The notes: generated from the letters alone by a model not told the origin. DNA of 25,822 bases from CAZJUO01 sp964549245 (GCA_964549245.1 CAZJUO010000008.1:1-25822); one strand, 5' to 3'. Shown: positions 8,074-16,027, counted from the stretch's first letter. Numbers and translations: made by a program.

Positions 8074-8357
8074 ATCTTCGCAAAGAAAATATAATAGGAT
8101 TACCCGTATATACCAAGAACAAGCAGTATCTTGGTAAAATTTTTGATTTTGAGCTTAATGCCGAAAACCAGGTAATTGTTAAATATTTCGTCAGCAGCGG
8201 AGACCTGATTAAAAAACTCGTTAAAAATAAAGAACTGGCGATAGGAGCCGAGCAGGTTATATCTGTAACTGATAAAAAAATGATAGTTGAGGATACCTTA
8301 ACGTACGGCCAGGAAGCCATCAAGCTGCCAATGGAAAAATCAGCCACCGCCGTGTAA
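8070..8357 (+). CDS. PRC-barrel domain protein
   Basis: Small soluble protein, 95 residues, made almost wholly of a PRC-barrel fold: the N-terminal pattern GLPVYTKNKQYLGKIFDFEL and the later AIGAEQVISVTDKKMIVEDT match the beta-barrel module also found in RimM and photosynthetic reaction-centre H subunits. The target is unknown. It overlaps the yidC stop by 4 bases (ATGA), so translation is probably coupled to yidC and it is the last gene of that operon. Convergent tsaE begins 34 bases downstream; I see no clear terminator in that gap. Confidence 0.75.
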   Translation: MNLRKENIIGLPVYTKNKQYLGKIFDFELNAENQVIVKYFVSSGDLIKKLVKNKELAIGAEQVISVTDKKMIVEDTLTYGQEAIKLPMEKSATAV

Positions 8358-8391
8358 GCTGGAGACAAGAAATTATAGGGCAAGCAGAAGG

Positions 8392-8829
8392 CTACCTCTT
8401 TTTAGTTACTGTTATTTTTCTGGTTGTTGGACCTTGATGCTGGAAAAATAGCTCTCTGGTTATATACGGCGCGATTATCCTTTTAATTTTATCAGCCCAT
8501 TCAATAACAATGACGGCTTTTTGATTGCCAAGATAATCAGGCAGGCCAACCTCGAGAATCTCCGAGGGATTTTTTAGACGATAGGCATCAACGTGGCAGA
8601 AAGTGCCGGCTGGCGCCTTAGTTGGTAACTGGTGTACGGCCATAAGTACGAAGCTGGGGCTTGCCAATCGGCCCGTCAGGCCAAGGCCTCGGGCAAAGCC
8701 CTGGGTAAAACAGGTTTTGCCGCCGCCTAGGTCGCCGTATAAAGCCAACAGATCGCCGCCATGGCATTTTTTGGCTAATTTTAGCCCCAGGTTTTTTGTT
8801 TCTTGTGGGGAATTGGTAATAATGTTCAT
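8392..8829 (-). CDS. tsaE: tRNA threonylcarbamoyladenosine biosynthesis protein TsaE
   Basis: ATPase partner of TsaB/TsaD in forming N6-threonylcarbamoyladenosine (t6A37) on ANN-decoding tRNAs. It has 145 residues, normal length. P-loop LYGDLGGGKTCF is near 30-41, followed by QGFARGLGL and SPSFVLM. CHVDAYRL (about 78-85) supplies the conserved metal-binding Asp region, and VIVIEWADKI (about 109-118) supplies the EW(A/G)D motif. Its partner tsaD lies about 10 kb away on the same strand, so the pathway genes are dispersed. The ATG at 8829 has no SD. The divergent interval to the next gene carries an AGTATACT palindrome that could act as a -10 both ways. Confidence 0.93.
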   Translation of the reverse strand: MNIITNSPQETKNLGLKLAKKCHGGDLLALYGDLGGGKTCFTQGFARGLGLTGRLASPSFVLMAVHQLPTKAPAGTFCHVDAYRLKNPSEILEVGLPDYLGNQKAVIVIEWADKIKRIIAPYITRELFFQHQGPTTRKITVTKKR

Positions 8830-8866
8830 TAATTTTTGGTTACAAACCTTAAAAAAAGAGACAATC

Positions 8867-8895
8867 TTGACATTCCATTACTCATACAGTATACT
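8867..8895 (+). promoter_or_regulatory. Sigma-70-type promoter of the DHH-family gene
   Basis: -35 TTGACA (8867-8872), 17-base spacer, -10 TATACT (8890-8895): near-perfect consensus. The leader to the ATG at 8933 is about 30 bases, A/T-rich and without SD. Confidence 0.85.
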
Positions 8896-8932
8896 ACATA
8901 ACTTACCATTTTATTATTATTTTTTACTATAG

Positions 8933-10075
8933 ATGGAACGGTCAGCTATACAACAGTCCGTTGATGTCATCAAAAAAAGCAGTAATATAGTTATTGTTTT
9001 GCCGAACAACCCGTCAACTGATGCGGTAGCAGCGGGATTGGGGCTTTTTTTGACCTTGGAGAAAAACAAAAAAGCCTCCAAGGTTGTTTGTAATGAGTTC
9101 AATCTTCCCCCGCAGCAGCAGTTCTTGCCCAAGAGCAAAGAAATACATACAGATCTGACAGCCCTGCGGAAATTTATTATCTCCCTTGATTTATCAAGGA
9201 CAAAAGTACAGGAGTTAAGCTATGATATTAGCAATAATGACAAGCTTAATATATTTATTACGCCTAAAGATGGTTTTTTTGAGCCGCGCGATATTACTAC
9301 CTCGGCATCTGAATATGAGTATGATTTGATCATAGTAATTGATGCGCCGGACCTGGAAGCGCTGGGAAAAATATATGATACCAATACGGAATTTTTTTAC
9401 CATACGCCAATTGTTAATATTGACCATAATCCGGCCAATGAATACTTTGGGGAGATAAACGTGGTTGATTTGGTTGCCACATCGACATCAGAAATAGTTT
9501 TTGAGCTAATTAAGCAGCTAAATAAAGAAGCGCCCGATGAATATATCGCCACCAGCCTACTGACTGGCATTATTTCGAAAACAAAGAGCTTCCAAAGCTC
9601 AACGGTCACGCCAAAATCATTGGCTATCAGCAGTTATTTAATAGAAAATGGGGCCCGCCGGGATGATATCATTAAAAATTTATACCGGACTAAGTCTATC
9701 AACACGCTTCGTTTGTGGGGACGAGCCCTGGCCCGATTAAAGACCGAAATGGAAGGCAAGGTTGTCTGGTCGCTGCTTAATAAGCAGGATTTTGCCAAAG
9801 CCGGAGCCTCTGAAGGAGACTTGGAAGGGGTTATCGACGAGCTGATTATTAATACGCCTAGTGCAGAAATAGTAGTTATCTTGTATGAAACAAATCAGGG
9901 AGTGGGAGCTATTGTTAATACCACTAAGGCTATTGATGGATTTGCTTTGTTTAAAGAATACCGCCCAACCGGCACCAGAAACTTTACACGTTTTACTTTA
10001 ACCAAAAAGCAATTATTGGCTGCCGAGCAAGAGGTAGTAGGCATTGCCAAAAAGTATCTGACAAAGAGCTCGTAA
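8933..10075 (+). CDS. DHH-family phosphoesterase-like protein (degenerate NrnA type)
   Basis: 380 residues with the two-lobe layout of DHH/DHHA1 phosphoesterases (NrnA oligoribonuclease, c-di-AMP hydrolases). Motif I is PNNPSTDAVAAGLGL (about 24-38), motif II YDLIIVIDAPDLEALG and motif III NIDHNPANEYFG. The canonical HNPDGDAxGS, VDxxD and DHHxxN are each altered: the first Asp pair is PSTD and the third motif reads DHN. The C-terminal lobe lacks the GGGHxxAAG substrate loop and instead has EYRPTGTRNFTRFTL. An extra segment (about 75-130) splits the N-lobe. It may be weakly active or non-catalytic, perhaps a nucleotide-binding protein; the substrate is unknown. It has its own strong promoter, and pilB follows after about 85 bases. 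Confidence 0.8.
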   Translation: MERSAIQQSVDVIKKSSNIVIVLPNNPSTDAVAAGLGLFLTLEKNKKASKVVCNEFNLPPQQQFLPKSKEIHTDLTALRKFIISLDLSRTKVQELSYDISNNDKLNIFITPKDGFFEPRDITTSASEYEYDLIIVIDAPDLEALGKIYDTNTEFFYHTPIVNIDHNPANEYFGEINVVDLVATSTSEIVFELIKQLNKEAPDEYIATSLLTGIISKTKSFQSSTVTPKSLAISSYLIENGARRDDIIKNLYRTKSINTLRLWGRALARLKTEMEGKVVWSLLNKQDFAKAGASEGDLEGVIDELIINTPSAEIVVILYETNQGVGAIVNTTKAIDGFALFKEYRPTGTRNFTRFTLTKKQLLAAEQEVVGIAKKYLTKSS

Positions 10076-10143
10076 CTTTTTTGTAGAGCAGCACGCGAAA
10101 GCCAGATCCTACTGATCATGGATTTTTAATATGGCTTGATATT

Positions 10144-10152
10144 TGGTATAAT
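10144..10152 (+). promoter_or_regulatory. Extended -10 promoter giving a leaderless pilB transcript
   Basis: TGGTATAAT: TG-N followed by a perfect -10 (10147-10152). The -35 position (10124-10129, TTTTAA) is poor. Initiation 6-8 bases downstream falls on or next to the ATG at 10160, which argues for a leaderless message and against the upstream ATG at 10136. Confidence 0.6.
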
Positions 10153-10159
10153 AGGTAAT

Positions 10160-11944
10160 ATGAGTGATGGCTTTAACGTACAAAAAGATAAAAATATTGA
10201 TGATTTAATAAAGATATCCCGACAGGGACAGCAGCGCATTCAAATCAGCAGTGACGAGACCGAAGCACAGCTTTCAGAAAAGATGCGGGAGATGGAGGAG
10301 CGCAAAGTTGAACAAATAACGCGCCAGCAAGCAGAGGAGCGCGGTTTTGGCTATATTAATTTAAAAGGTTTTCCCATCGCCCCGGAGGCTCTGATTTTAA
10401 TATCAGAAGAAGAAGCCAAGGAGCTGCAAGCACTCTGTTTTCTAAAAACTGATCAGGAGATTCGTATTGGTGCGGTACACCCGGAAGACCAGCGGGTTAA
10501 TGATATTATGAATCAGTTGGCTGCAGACACAAAAACCCAAGGAGCAGTGTATCAGATCTCGGAAAATAGTTTTTCCGAAGCGCTGAAATTATACGCTACC
10601 ATTCCCAAACCAAAAAAGAGAGAAGGCGGTGTCGAAATAACCGCCGAAGAGCTGCAACGGTTCCAGCGTGAATTAAAAACATTTCATGATCTGGCCAGCA
10701 AGATCCAGCACGCCTCGATGACTGATTTGCTGGCTATGGTGATAGCCAGTGCCATAAAAGCTAAGGCTTCTGATATTCATATAGAAGCAGAAGCAGAAGA
10801 TATAAAAATACGGCTTCGCATCGATGGTTTTTTGCATGATGTGGCTACCTTGCCCAAAGAAGCCTGGAAAAAAGTAGTCAACCGAGTCAAGATAATAGCC
10901 AAGCTAAAAATTAACGTGACCGACGTACCGCAGGACGGGCGTTTTACCATTTTTTTGACCAATGATTTTATTGATGTCCGTGTTTCCACCGTACCCAGCG
11001 CGCATGGCGAAAGCATTGTCATGCGGTTGCTGATGTCTTCGGCCACGGGCTTCAAGCTTGATGATCTGGGGTTGGTAGGAGAAAGTTATGATATATTAGT
11101 ACAACAGATCCAACGCCCAAACGGCATGATTTTAAACACCGGACCGACCGGCTCTGGTAAAACTACGACACTGTATGCCGTATTAAAAAAACTTAACAAG
11201 CCGGAAACAAAAATTATTACCTTAGAAAATCCTATTGAATACAAATTAAAGGGTATTATCCAAAGCCAGGTGGAGACCTCTGATGATGACCAGCGGCTTG
11301 GTGCTGGCACGAGCGGAGACCGTAAACGCCATTATACCTACGCGGTTGGTTTAAAATCGGTACTGCGCCAGGATCCTGACGTTATTATGATCGGTGAGAT
11401 ACGTGACAAACAAACGGCGGAAATCGCTATCCAGGCCGCCTTGACCGGGCACTTGATGCTTTCTACCTTGCATACCAATACGGCCGCCGGGGCAGTGCCC
11501 CGGCTATTGTCCATGGAGGCGAAGCCGTTTTTATTGGCCCCGGCACTGAATTTAATTATCGGCCAGCGGCTGGTACGGCGCGTTTGTGAGCATTGCAAAG
11601 AAACCTATACTCCGCCAGCCGAAGTGATGAATCGGGTTTATTCGGTTATTGATTCCTTACCCGAGCGCAAGAAGAAAGAAATTAATAAAGACAGCCTGAC
11701 CTTTTATAAAGGCAAAGGATGCGAGCAGTGCAACATGATCGGTTATACGGGACGTATCGGGATTTTTGAATTGCTGGTCATGAATGATGATATTCAAAAG
11801 AAAATACTAGAAGGTAAAATATCGGAAGCCCAGATACGCGAGGTGGCCATTGAGCATGGTATGGTGACTATGGTCCAAGACGGCATCATAAAAGCTGGCC
11901 AGGGCATTACCACCCCTGAAGAAGTATTTAGAGTAATAGAGTAA
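10160..11944 (+). CDS. Type IV pilus assembly / type II secretion ATPase (PilB/GspE)
   Basis: Hexameric traffic ATPase powering pilus extension or pseudopilus assembly at the inner membrane, 594 residues from the chosen start. The N-terminal domain (about 60-170) resembles the GspE/MshE N-terminal fold (FPIAPEALILISEEEA). The ATPase core has Walker A GPTGSGKTTTLY (from residue 328), Walker B/Asp-box DPDVIMIGEIRD and the His box TGHLMLSTLHTN. A tetracysteine zinc site (CEHC ... CEQC) and the C-terminal GRIGIFELLVM follow. About 15 extra residues lie after SQVETS, before the YAVGLKSVLRQDPDV segment. An in-frame ATG at 10136 lies within the promoter and is rejected. No pilin gene is nearby. The next gene starts 4 bases after the stop. 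Confidence 0.93.
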   Translation: MSDGFNVQKDKNIDDLIKISRQGQQRIQISSDETEAQLSEKMREMEERKVEQITRQQAEERGFGYINLKGFPIAPEALILISEEEAKELQALCFLKTDQEIRIGAVHPEDQRVNDIMNQLAADTKTQGAVYQISENSFSEALKLYATIPKPKKREGGVEITAEELQRFQRELKTFHDLASKIQHASMTDLLAMVIASAIKAKASDIHIEAEAEDIKIRLRIDGFLHDVATLPKEAWKKVVNRVKIIAKLKINVTDVPQDGRFTIFLTNDFIDVRVSTVPSAHGESIVMRLLMSSATGFKLDDLGLVGESYDILVQQIQRPNGMILNTGPTGSGKTTTLYAVLKKLNKPETKIITLENPIEYKLKGIIQSQVETSDDDQRLGAGTSGDRKRHYTYAVGLKSVLRQDPDVIMIGEIRDKQTAEIAIQAALTGHLMLSTLHTNTAAGAVPRLLSMEAKPFLLAPALNLIIGQRLVRRVCEHCKETYTPPAEVMNRVYSVIDSLPERKKKEINKDSLTFYKGKGCEQCNMIGYTGRIGIFELLVMNDDIQKKILEGKISEAQIREVAIEHGMVTMVQDGIIKAGQGITTPEEVFRVIE

Positions 11945-11948
11945 TTTT

Positions 11949-12899
11949 ATGGGAATAGGCATTGACTCAATGAGACGCGCGGAAGAACAGATGTTCCGCA
12001 ATTTGGACAGAAAAAGAGATTATACTGAAAATTCGGAATTTAATAAACTCATTCAGGAATGGAGGGACACCCGGCCATCCCCCACCGACTTTACTGATAT
12101 CTATGATGCCGAAGAGATACGACGAGACCAGGGCATTGTAAACAGGGTAAAAAAACAGGACGATTTCAATCAAAACAAACGATTATCTGAAATTTCCATT
12201 GAATATGCTCTAATGGAGGGAATTTATAACGGTTGGCTGGGGGAAGAAGTGAGTGTAGTGCCGGCATCAGAATACGATGATTATGCCAATCATGTTGATT
12301 TTGTTATGTGTATACCAGGGAAGACCGAAGCAGAGACATATTATATAGGCGTTGATGCCACGACGGGCAATCATTTGCCCGGGCTGGAAAAAAAGCTGAC
12401 CTATACCACCAGAAATTTGAAAAAAAATTCGCTTAACCGCGTGAAGTATTTTATTGATGACCAAAACCCTAACCAAAAAGGTTCAATTGAATTACCCCGG
12501 GTAGTTATTGGTTTGGATAACAATAAGGCTAACGCATTAATGCAAAGTATGGCGGCTAACCGGAATTATGATCTGGAAGAAACCACCAAAGGGGAACTTA
12601 CCCAGGAAATAGAAATACAACTGGTAAAAGCCGTTGATTATTTGGTGCGGCGGTTCTTCAGCCAGTCAGCGAGAAAATTAACGACTGCCATAGAAGCGAT
12701 CGCGTTTTTTAAAGAGCACGAGCAGGAAATAAAGCAAAAAGACAGTAAGCTATATGACAATTTAACAAAACAAATAGGCGCCCTTGAATATTTCCAGGCG
12801 CTGGATAATAAAAAAAGCCCCCATAGTACTAGCGGTTCTGGGGGCGGGGGCACGTTTTTGAATTTTCTGACTCATGGCCGGACGACGGCTTTTTCTTAG
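11949..12899 (+). CDS. Uncharacterised protein downstream of pilB
   Basis: 316 residues, not recognised. There is no signal peptide or membrane segment; it is rich in Asp/Glu/Lys/Asn. The N-terminal 80 residues are charged and helical. The central part has DYANHVDFVM followed about 20 residues later by YYIGVDATTG; the spacing of Asp residues at the ends of two beta strands recalls the PD-(D/E)xK nuclease core, but the Lys is not there and this is only a resemblance. The C-terminal 100 residues look helical, ending in a Ser/Gly stretch. It starts 4 bases after pilB, without SD, so it is probably cotranscribed. Its last 71 bases overlap a convergent small gene with its own terminator. Confidence 0.75.
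   Translation: MGIGIDSMRRAEEQMFRNLDRKRDYTENSEFNKLIQEWRDTRPSPTDFTDIYDAEEIRRDQGIVNRVKKQDDFNQNKRLSEISIEYALMEGIYNGWLGEEVSVVPASEYDDYANHVDFVMCIPGKTEAETYYIGVDATTGNHLPGLEKKLTYTTRNLKKNSLNRVKYFIDDQNPNQKGSIELPRVVIGLDNNKANALMQSMAANRNYDLEETTKGELTQEIEIQLVKAVDYLVRRFFSQSARKLTTAIEAIAFFKEHEQEIKQKDSKLYDNLTKQIGALEYFQALDNKKSPHSTSGSGGGGTFLNFLTHGRTTAFS
12809..12845 (-). terminator. Rho-independent terminator of the 54-codon antisense gene
   Basis: On the - strand, GCCCCCA (12845-12839) pairs with TGGGGGC (12823-12817), followed by six or more Ts. The stop codon of the small gene lies in the loop. On the + strand the same bases are coding sequence of the 316-residue protein. Confidence 0.75.
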
Positions 12900-12993
12900 C
12901 CTTCGTCGGCGCATCGTTTAATTGAGCTTCCATAGCGTCCCCCAACGGTGCAATAACCGTTCGTTTGGTATCTGCTGGTTTTTCTTTTTTCAT
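12829..12993 (-). CDS. Small basic hypothetical protein (54 residues), antisense to the unknown gene's 3' end
   Basis: Short gene not recognised by family. The protein begins MKKEKPADTKRTVIAPLGDA, is Lys/Arg/Pro-rich, has no hydrophobic segment, and is probably disordered. It is accepted as a gene because of its signals. AGGAGGA lies 8 bases before the ATG. A promoter with -35 TTGACA and extended -10 TGCTACGGT at 17-base spacing lies upstream (13038-13066). A strong hairpin plus T run begins at its stop codon. The first 93 bases lie in intergenic DNA; the remainder overlaps the convergent 316-residue gene. The product could be a real peptide, or the unit could act mainly as an antisense RNA. 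Confidence 0.65.
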   Translation of the reverse strand: MKKEKPADTKRTVIAPLGDAMEAQLNDAPTKAKKKPSSGHESENSKTCPRPQNR

Positions 12994-13037
12994 CGCCAGA
13001 TCCTCCTATGACACGTCAGTTTCCAGGCAGAAGCTAC

Positions 13038-13066
13038 ACCGTAGCATAAGGAATAATGGCTGTCAA
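13038..13066 (-). promoter_or_regulatory. Promoter of the 54-codon antisense gene
   Basis: On the - strand: -35 TTGACA (13066-13061), 17-base spacer, -10 TACGGT (13043-13038) preceded by TGC (extended -10). It shares the GCTTGACA...TGCTAC pattern with promoters at 17396 and 19647. Confidence 0.65.
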
Positions 13067-13075
13067 GCCATAGAA

Positions 13076-13105
13076 AAAAACGGGTAATGTGTAAAACCCG
13101 TTTTT
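13076..13105. terminator. Bidirectional Rho-independent terminator, mainly for valS
   Basis: AAAAACGGGT (13076-13085) pairs perfectly with ACCCGTTTTT (13096-13105) over a 10-base loop. A T run of seven on the - strand ends valS; the + strand side can end the pilB operon. Confidence 0.85.
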
Positions 13106-13118
13106 GTTGTGTTAGGTA

Positions 13119-15641
13119 TTAGAGCAGTTTTTGCAGCTTATCTTTTTGCTCTTGCAGCTTATGCTTTTCTTTGGCTACAACATCTGTCGGGGCTTTTTCC
13201 AGAAAGTTTTGGTTAGCCAGTTTAGCCTCGATTTTTTCAATGTATTTTTGTATGGCGGTTATTTCCTTAGTTTTGTCAGGTTTAATAGCCTGGTAGGCGA
13301 TATAATAATCAAGGCCGTTTATTGAGCCGGTGACGGTTTTTTGGGGCGCTTGTTGTAAGGAGTGAAGACCGGCGAGCGCTTTTATGATACCGGCATTTTG
13401 TTCAATGACAACACTATGCTTATTCCAATACGAAACGCTAATTTTTTCTTTGGCGGCAATGTTATTTTCTGCGCGGAAGTTTCTGATTTCCGTTATCAAG
13501 TTTTTGATGATTAAAAACTCTTTTTCAGATTTCTTATCAATCATTTTCTTGTGTACCGTTGGCCAGGGCTGTATCATGAGCAGATTTTTTTTGGTGGGTT
13601 TTTTGTAGCGAGACCAGATTTCTTCGGTTACAAAGGGTATAAATGGGTGTAATAGTATCAGCATGGTTTCCATAACCTGGTACAGCAAGCCAGTATTCTT
13701 TTCCACTTTAGCGATTTCAATGTACCAATCAGCAAATTCATGCCATAAAAATTCATACAGCATGGTGCCCGCTTCAGAAAAGTTACATTTATTTAAGTTG
13801 GCGGTTGTTTGATTGATAACAGTGTTAAGCCGGCTTAGTATCCAGCGATCAGCTAAAGATTCTACCGCAGCGTTTTTATTTTTGGGTTTGGGCTGCTGCA
13901 TAATGTATCGCGAAACATTCCACAGCTTGTTGATAAAGTTTCGGTAGCCGGCAATTTTTTCTTCGTACAACCGAAAATCCTGGCCGGCAGCAGCGCCGAG
14001 CACGAGGGAAAGCCGGATAGCGTCAGTACCGTACTTTTCTGCCATAGGTATCGGGTCAACGCCCGTGCCCTTGGATTTGGACATTTTTCGGCCGTCTTTA
14101 TCCAGCACCAGGCCGTGCAGGTAGACAGTGTTAAATGGCACCTCTTTAGTAAAATATAGGCTCATCATGATCATCCGGGCTACCCAGAAAAAGAGGATGT
14201 CCCAGCCCGTTTCCATTACATCGGTAGGGTGGTATAATTTGAGGTCTTTTGTTTTTTTTGGCCAGCCAAGGGTAGAGAAAGTCCATAGGCCCGATGAAAA
14301 CCAGGTGTCTAGAGTGTCCGGGTCTTGTTGCCAACCCCGACCAGCCGGTTTTTTGGCCGAGGCTTTCACTTTGCCGTCCTTGTACCAAACGGGTATTTGG
14401 TGCCCCCACCAGAGCTGGCGTGAAACACACCAGTCTTTGATATTATTCATCCAGTGGAAATATACCTTTTCAAAACGTTTGGGCACGATTTTTATCTGCC
14501 CTTTTTTAACTGCCTCAATAGCCGGTTTGGCGAGCGGTGCGATTTTTAAAAACCATTGTTCAGAAATAAGCGGTTCGATCGGCGCGCTGCAGCGTTCGCA
14601 GCGGGCGATGTTATGGATATGCTCAACAATATTTTCAATATGTTCCTCTTCCTCCAGCCTTTTAACAATGCTGTGCCGCGCTTCTTGCACGCTCTGGCCA
14701 TAATACTCCCCTGCTTCTTTGGTCATCCTGTTGTCATGGCCAATAACATTAATGACCGGCAGTTGATGGTCAGTGCCAATGTCATAGTCAAGATGGTCAT
14801 GCGCCGGAGTTACTTTTACTACGCCAGTGCCAAACTCGGTTTCCACCCGCGAATCAGCAATAATTGGTATTTCCCTGTTCATTATGGGCAGCAAGACCGT
14901 TTTGCCAATGAATTTTTTATAACGCTTGTCTTTAGGATGCACGGCTACGGCGGTATCGCCCAACATTGTTTCCGGGCGGGTGGTAGCCACCACTACGTAT
15001 TTGGTACTGCCGAATAAAGGGTATTTGATATACCATAATTTACCAGGAGACTCTTGGTGAGTCACTTCCAGATCCGAAAGCGCTGAAGCACAGCGGGGGC
15101 ACCAGTTGACGATCCGCTTCCCCCGGTACAGCAGTTTGTCATTGAATAATTTAGTAAAGGCGGTTTGCACGGCAGTAGTCAGCGTTTCATCCATAGTAAA
15201 ATGTTCTCGAGACCAGTCGCAGGAAGCGCCCAGCTGGCGGATTTGCTCGGTGATGCGTGAGCCGTACTGCTTTTTCCAGCTCCACACGCGCTTAAGAAAT
15301 TTATCACGGCCCAGCTTATGCTTGTTGAGTCCTTCTTTGTTGATTAAGCGTTCTACCACCACCTGGGTGGAAATGCCGGCGTGGTCGGTGCCGGGCAGAT
15401 AGAGCGTTTTGTCGCCTAGCATGCGGTGGTAACGTATTAGAATATCTTCCAAGGTTATTCCCGTAGCGTGTCCCAGGTGCAACTCGCCCGTTACGTTAGG
15501 CGGCGGCATAGCGATACTAAATTTCTTTTTACCCCCGTGCGGCAGGCGATCAGGATTAAAAAAACCCGAAGATTCCCAGGTTTTGTATATCCTTTTTTCG
15601 ACTTCTTGTGGCAGATATGCCTTTTCTAGCTCTTGTTTCAT
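13119..15641 (-). CDS. valS: Valyl-tRNA synthetase
   Basis: Class I aminoacyl-tRNA synthetase charging tRNA-Val, 840 residues, normal for a bacterial ValRS. PPPNVTGELHLGH carries the HIGH-type motif (HLGH 55-58). The CP1 editing domain is present (TTRPETMLGDTAVAVHP), followed by WCVSRQLWWGHQIPVW and the KMSKS loop (about 519-523). An anticodon-binding domain comes next, then a C-terminal coiled coil (ITAIQKYIEKIEAKL ... KHKLQEQKDKLQKLL) typical of the tRNA-binding arm. The frame is open to 15713; the ATG at 15641 (MKQELEKAYLP) is chosen because a TACAAT -10 lies 9 bases upstream, leaving the extra 24 codons untranscribed. Single-gene unit ended at 13076-13105. Confidence 0.97.
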   Translation of the reverse strand: MKQELEKAYLPQEVEKRIYKTWESSGFFNPDRLPHGGKKKFSIAMPPPNVTGELHLGHATGITLEDILIRYHRMLGDKTLYLPGTDHAGISTQVVVERLINKEGLNKHKLGRDKFLKRVWSWKKQYGSRITEQIRQLGASCDWSREHFTMDETLTTAVQTAFTKLFNDKLLYRGKRIVNWCPRCASALSDLEVTHQESPGKLWYIKYPLFGSTKYVVVATTRPETMLGDTAVAVHPKDKRYKKFIGKTVLLPIMNREIPIIADSRVETEFGTGVVKVTPAHDHLDYDIGTDHQLPVINVIGHDNRMTKEAGEYYGQSVQEARHSIVKRLEEEEHIENIVEHIHNIARCERCSAPIEPLISEQWFLKIAPLAKPAIEAVKKGQIKIVPKRFEKVYFHWMNNIKDWCVSRQLWWGHQIPVWYKDGKVKASAKKPAGRGWQQDPDTLDTWFSSGLWTFSTLGWPKKTKDLKLYHPTDVMETGWDILFFWVARMIMMSLYFTKEVPFNTVYLHGLVLDKDGRKMSKSKGTGVDPIPMAEKYGTDAIRLSLVLGAAAGQDFRLYEEKIAGYRNFINKLWNVSRYIMQQPKPKNKNAAVESLADRWILSRLNTVINQTTANLNKCNFSEAGTMLYEFLWHEFADWYIEIAKVEKNTGLLYQVMETMLILLHPFIPFVTEEIWSRYKKPTKKNLLMIQPWPTVHKKMIDKKSEKEFLIIKNLITEIRNFRAENNIAAKEKISVSYWNKHSVVIEQNAGIIKALAGLHSLQQAPQKTVTGSINGLDYYIAYQAIKPDKTKEITAIQKYIEKIEAKLANQNFLEKAPTDVVAKEKHKLQEQKDKLQKLL

Positions 15642-15650
15642 AGGTAGATA

Positions 15651-15679
15651 ATTGTACCGTATTTTCCTTATTTTTTCCA
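15651..15679 (-). promoter_or_regulatory. Candidate valS promoter, near-leaderless
   Basis: - strand -35 TGGAAA (15679-15674, 4 of 6), 17-base spacer, -10 TACAAT (15656-15651). The predicted start lies within about 3 bases of the ATG at 15641, so the leader is almost absent. Confidence 0.5.
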
Positions 15680-15729
15680 GCGCTTGACGGCTAATCGATA
15701 GCAGGCCAAGCAACAGGTAGTACTTTGAT

Positions 15730-15735
15730 TATAAT
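15730..15735 (+). promoter_or_regulatory. -10 element of the CxxCxGxG small gene
   Basis: Perfect TATAAT, 35 bases before the GTG start. The -35 region (CAAGCA at 17-base spacing) is poor. It is divergent from the valS promoter. Confidence 0.45.
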
Positions 15736-15770
15736 ACACTGTTACTCAAATATAAAGAAAAGGAGCGATC

Positions 15771-15998
15771 GTGAAAAACAATAAGAAAAGAGTCGGTGAA
15801 GCATGTCGAGAATGCCATGGTACTGGAAAAATACCATGCGCGTTACCACTAACCACGGGCGACACTACTTGTTCCCATTGCCTGGGTACCGGTTGGGACA
15901 TGTCCGCTATTGATGGGAGTATGACAGATGAAGAGTCAGAAATCATAGAGGAGTGTCCACCTTATGCTTCTTCACCTTGCCCAACGATTATTGATTGA
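15771..15998 (+). CDS. Small DnaJ-type CxxCxGxG zinc-finger protein
   Basis: 75 residues, GTG start, preceded by AAGGAG with 5-base spacing. Two CxxCxGxG motifs (CRECHGTG at 12-19, CSHCLGTG at 34-41) give the four cysteines of one DnaJ-type zinc finger; the acidic tail (51-63) ends in a further Cys pair region (PPYASSPCP). There is no J domain, so it is not a DnaJ; such stand-alone modules bind zinc and often unfolded or partner proteins. The specific role is unknown. It is monocistronic, divergent from valS, and ends at the terminator 16028-16053. Confidence 0.75.
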   Translation: MKNNKKRVGEACRECHGTGKIPCALPLTTGDTTCSHCLGTGWDMSAIDGSMTDEESEIIEECPPYASSPCPTIID

Positions 15999-16027
15999 GT
16001 TTTATCCAGCAGCTATGGCGAAGCAGC

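Noticed and set aside
14128..15402. Several 90-190-codon + strand frames opposite valS
   Set aside because: Shadows of the valS coding frame without start signals or domain patterns.
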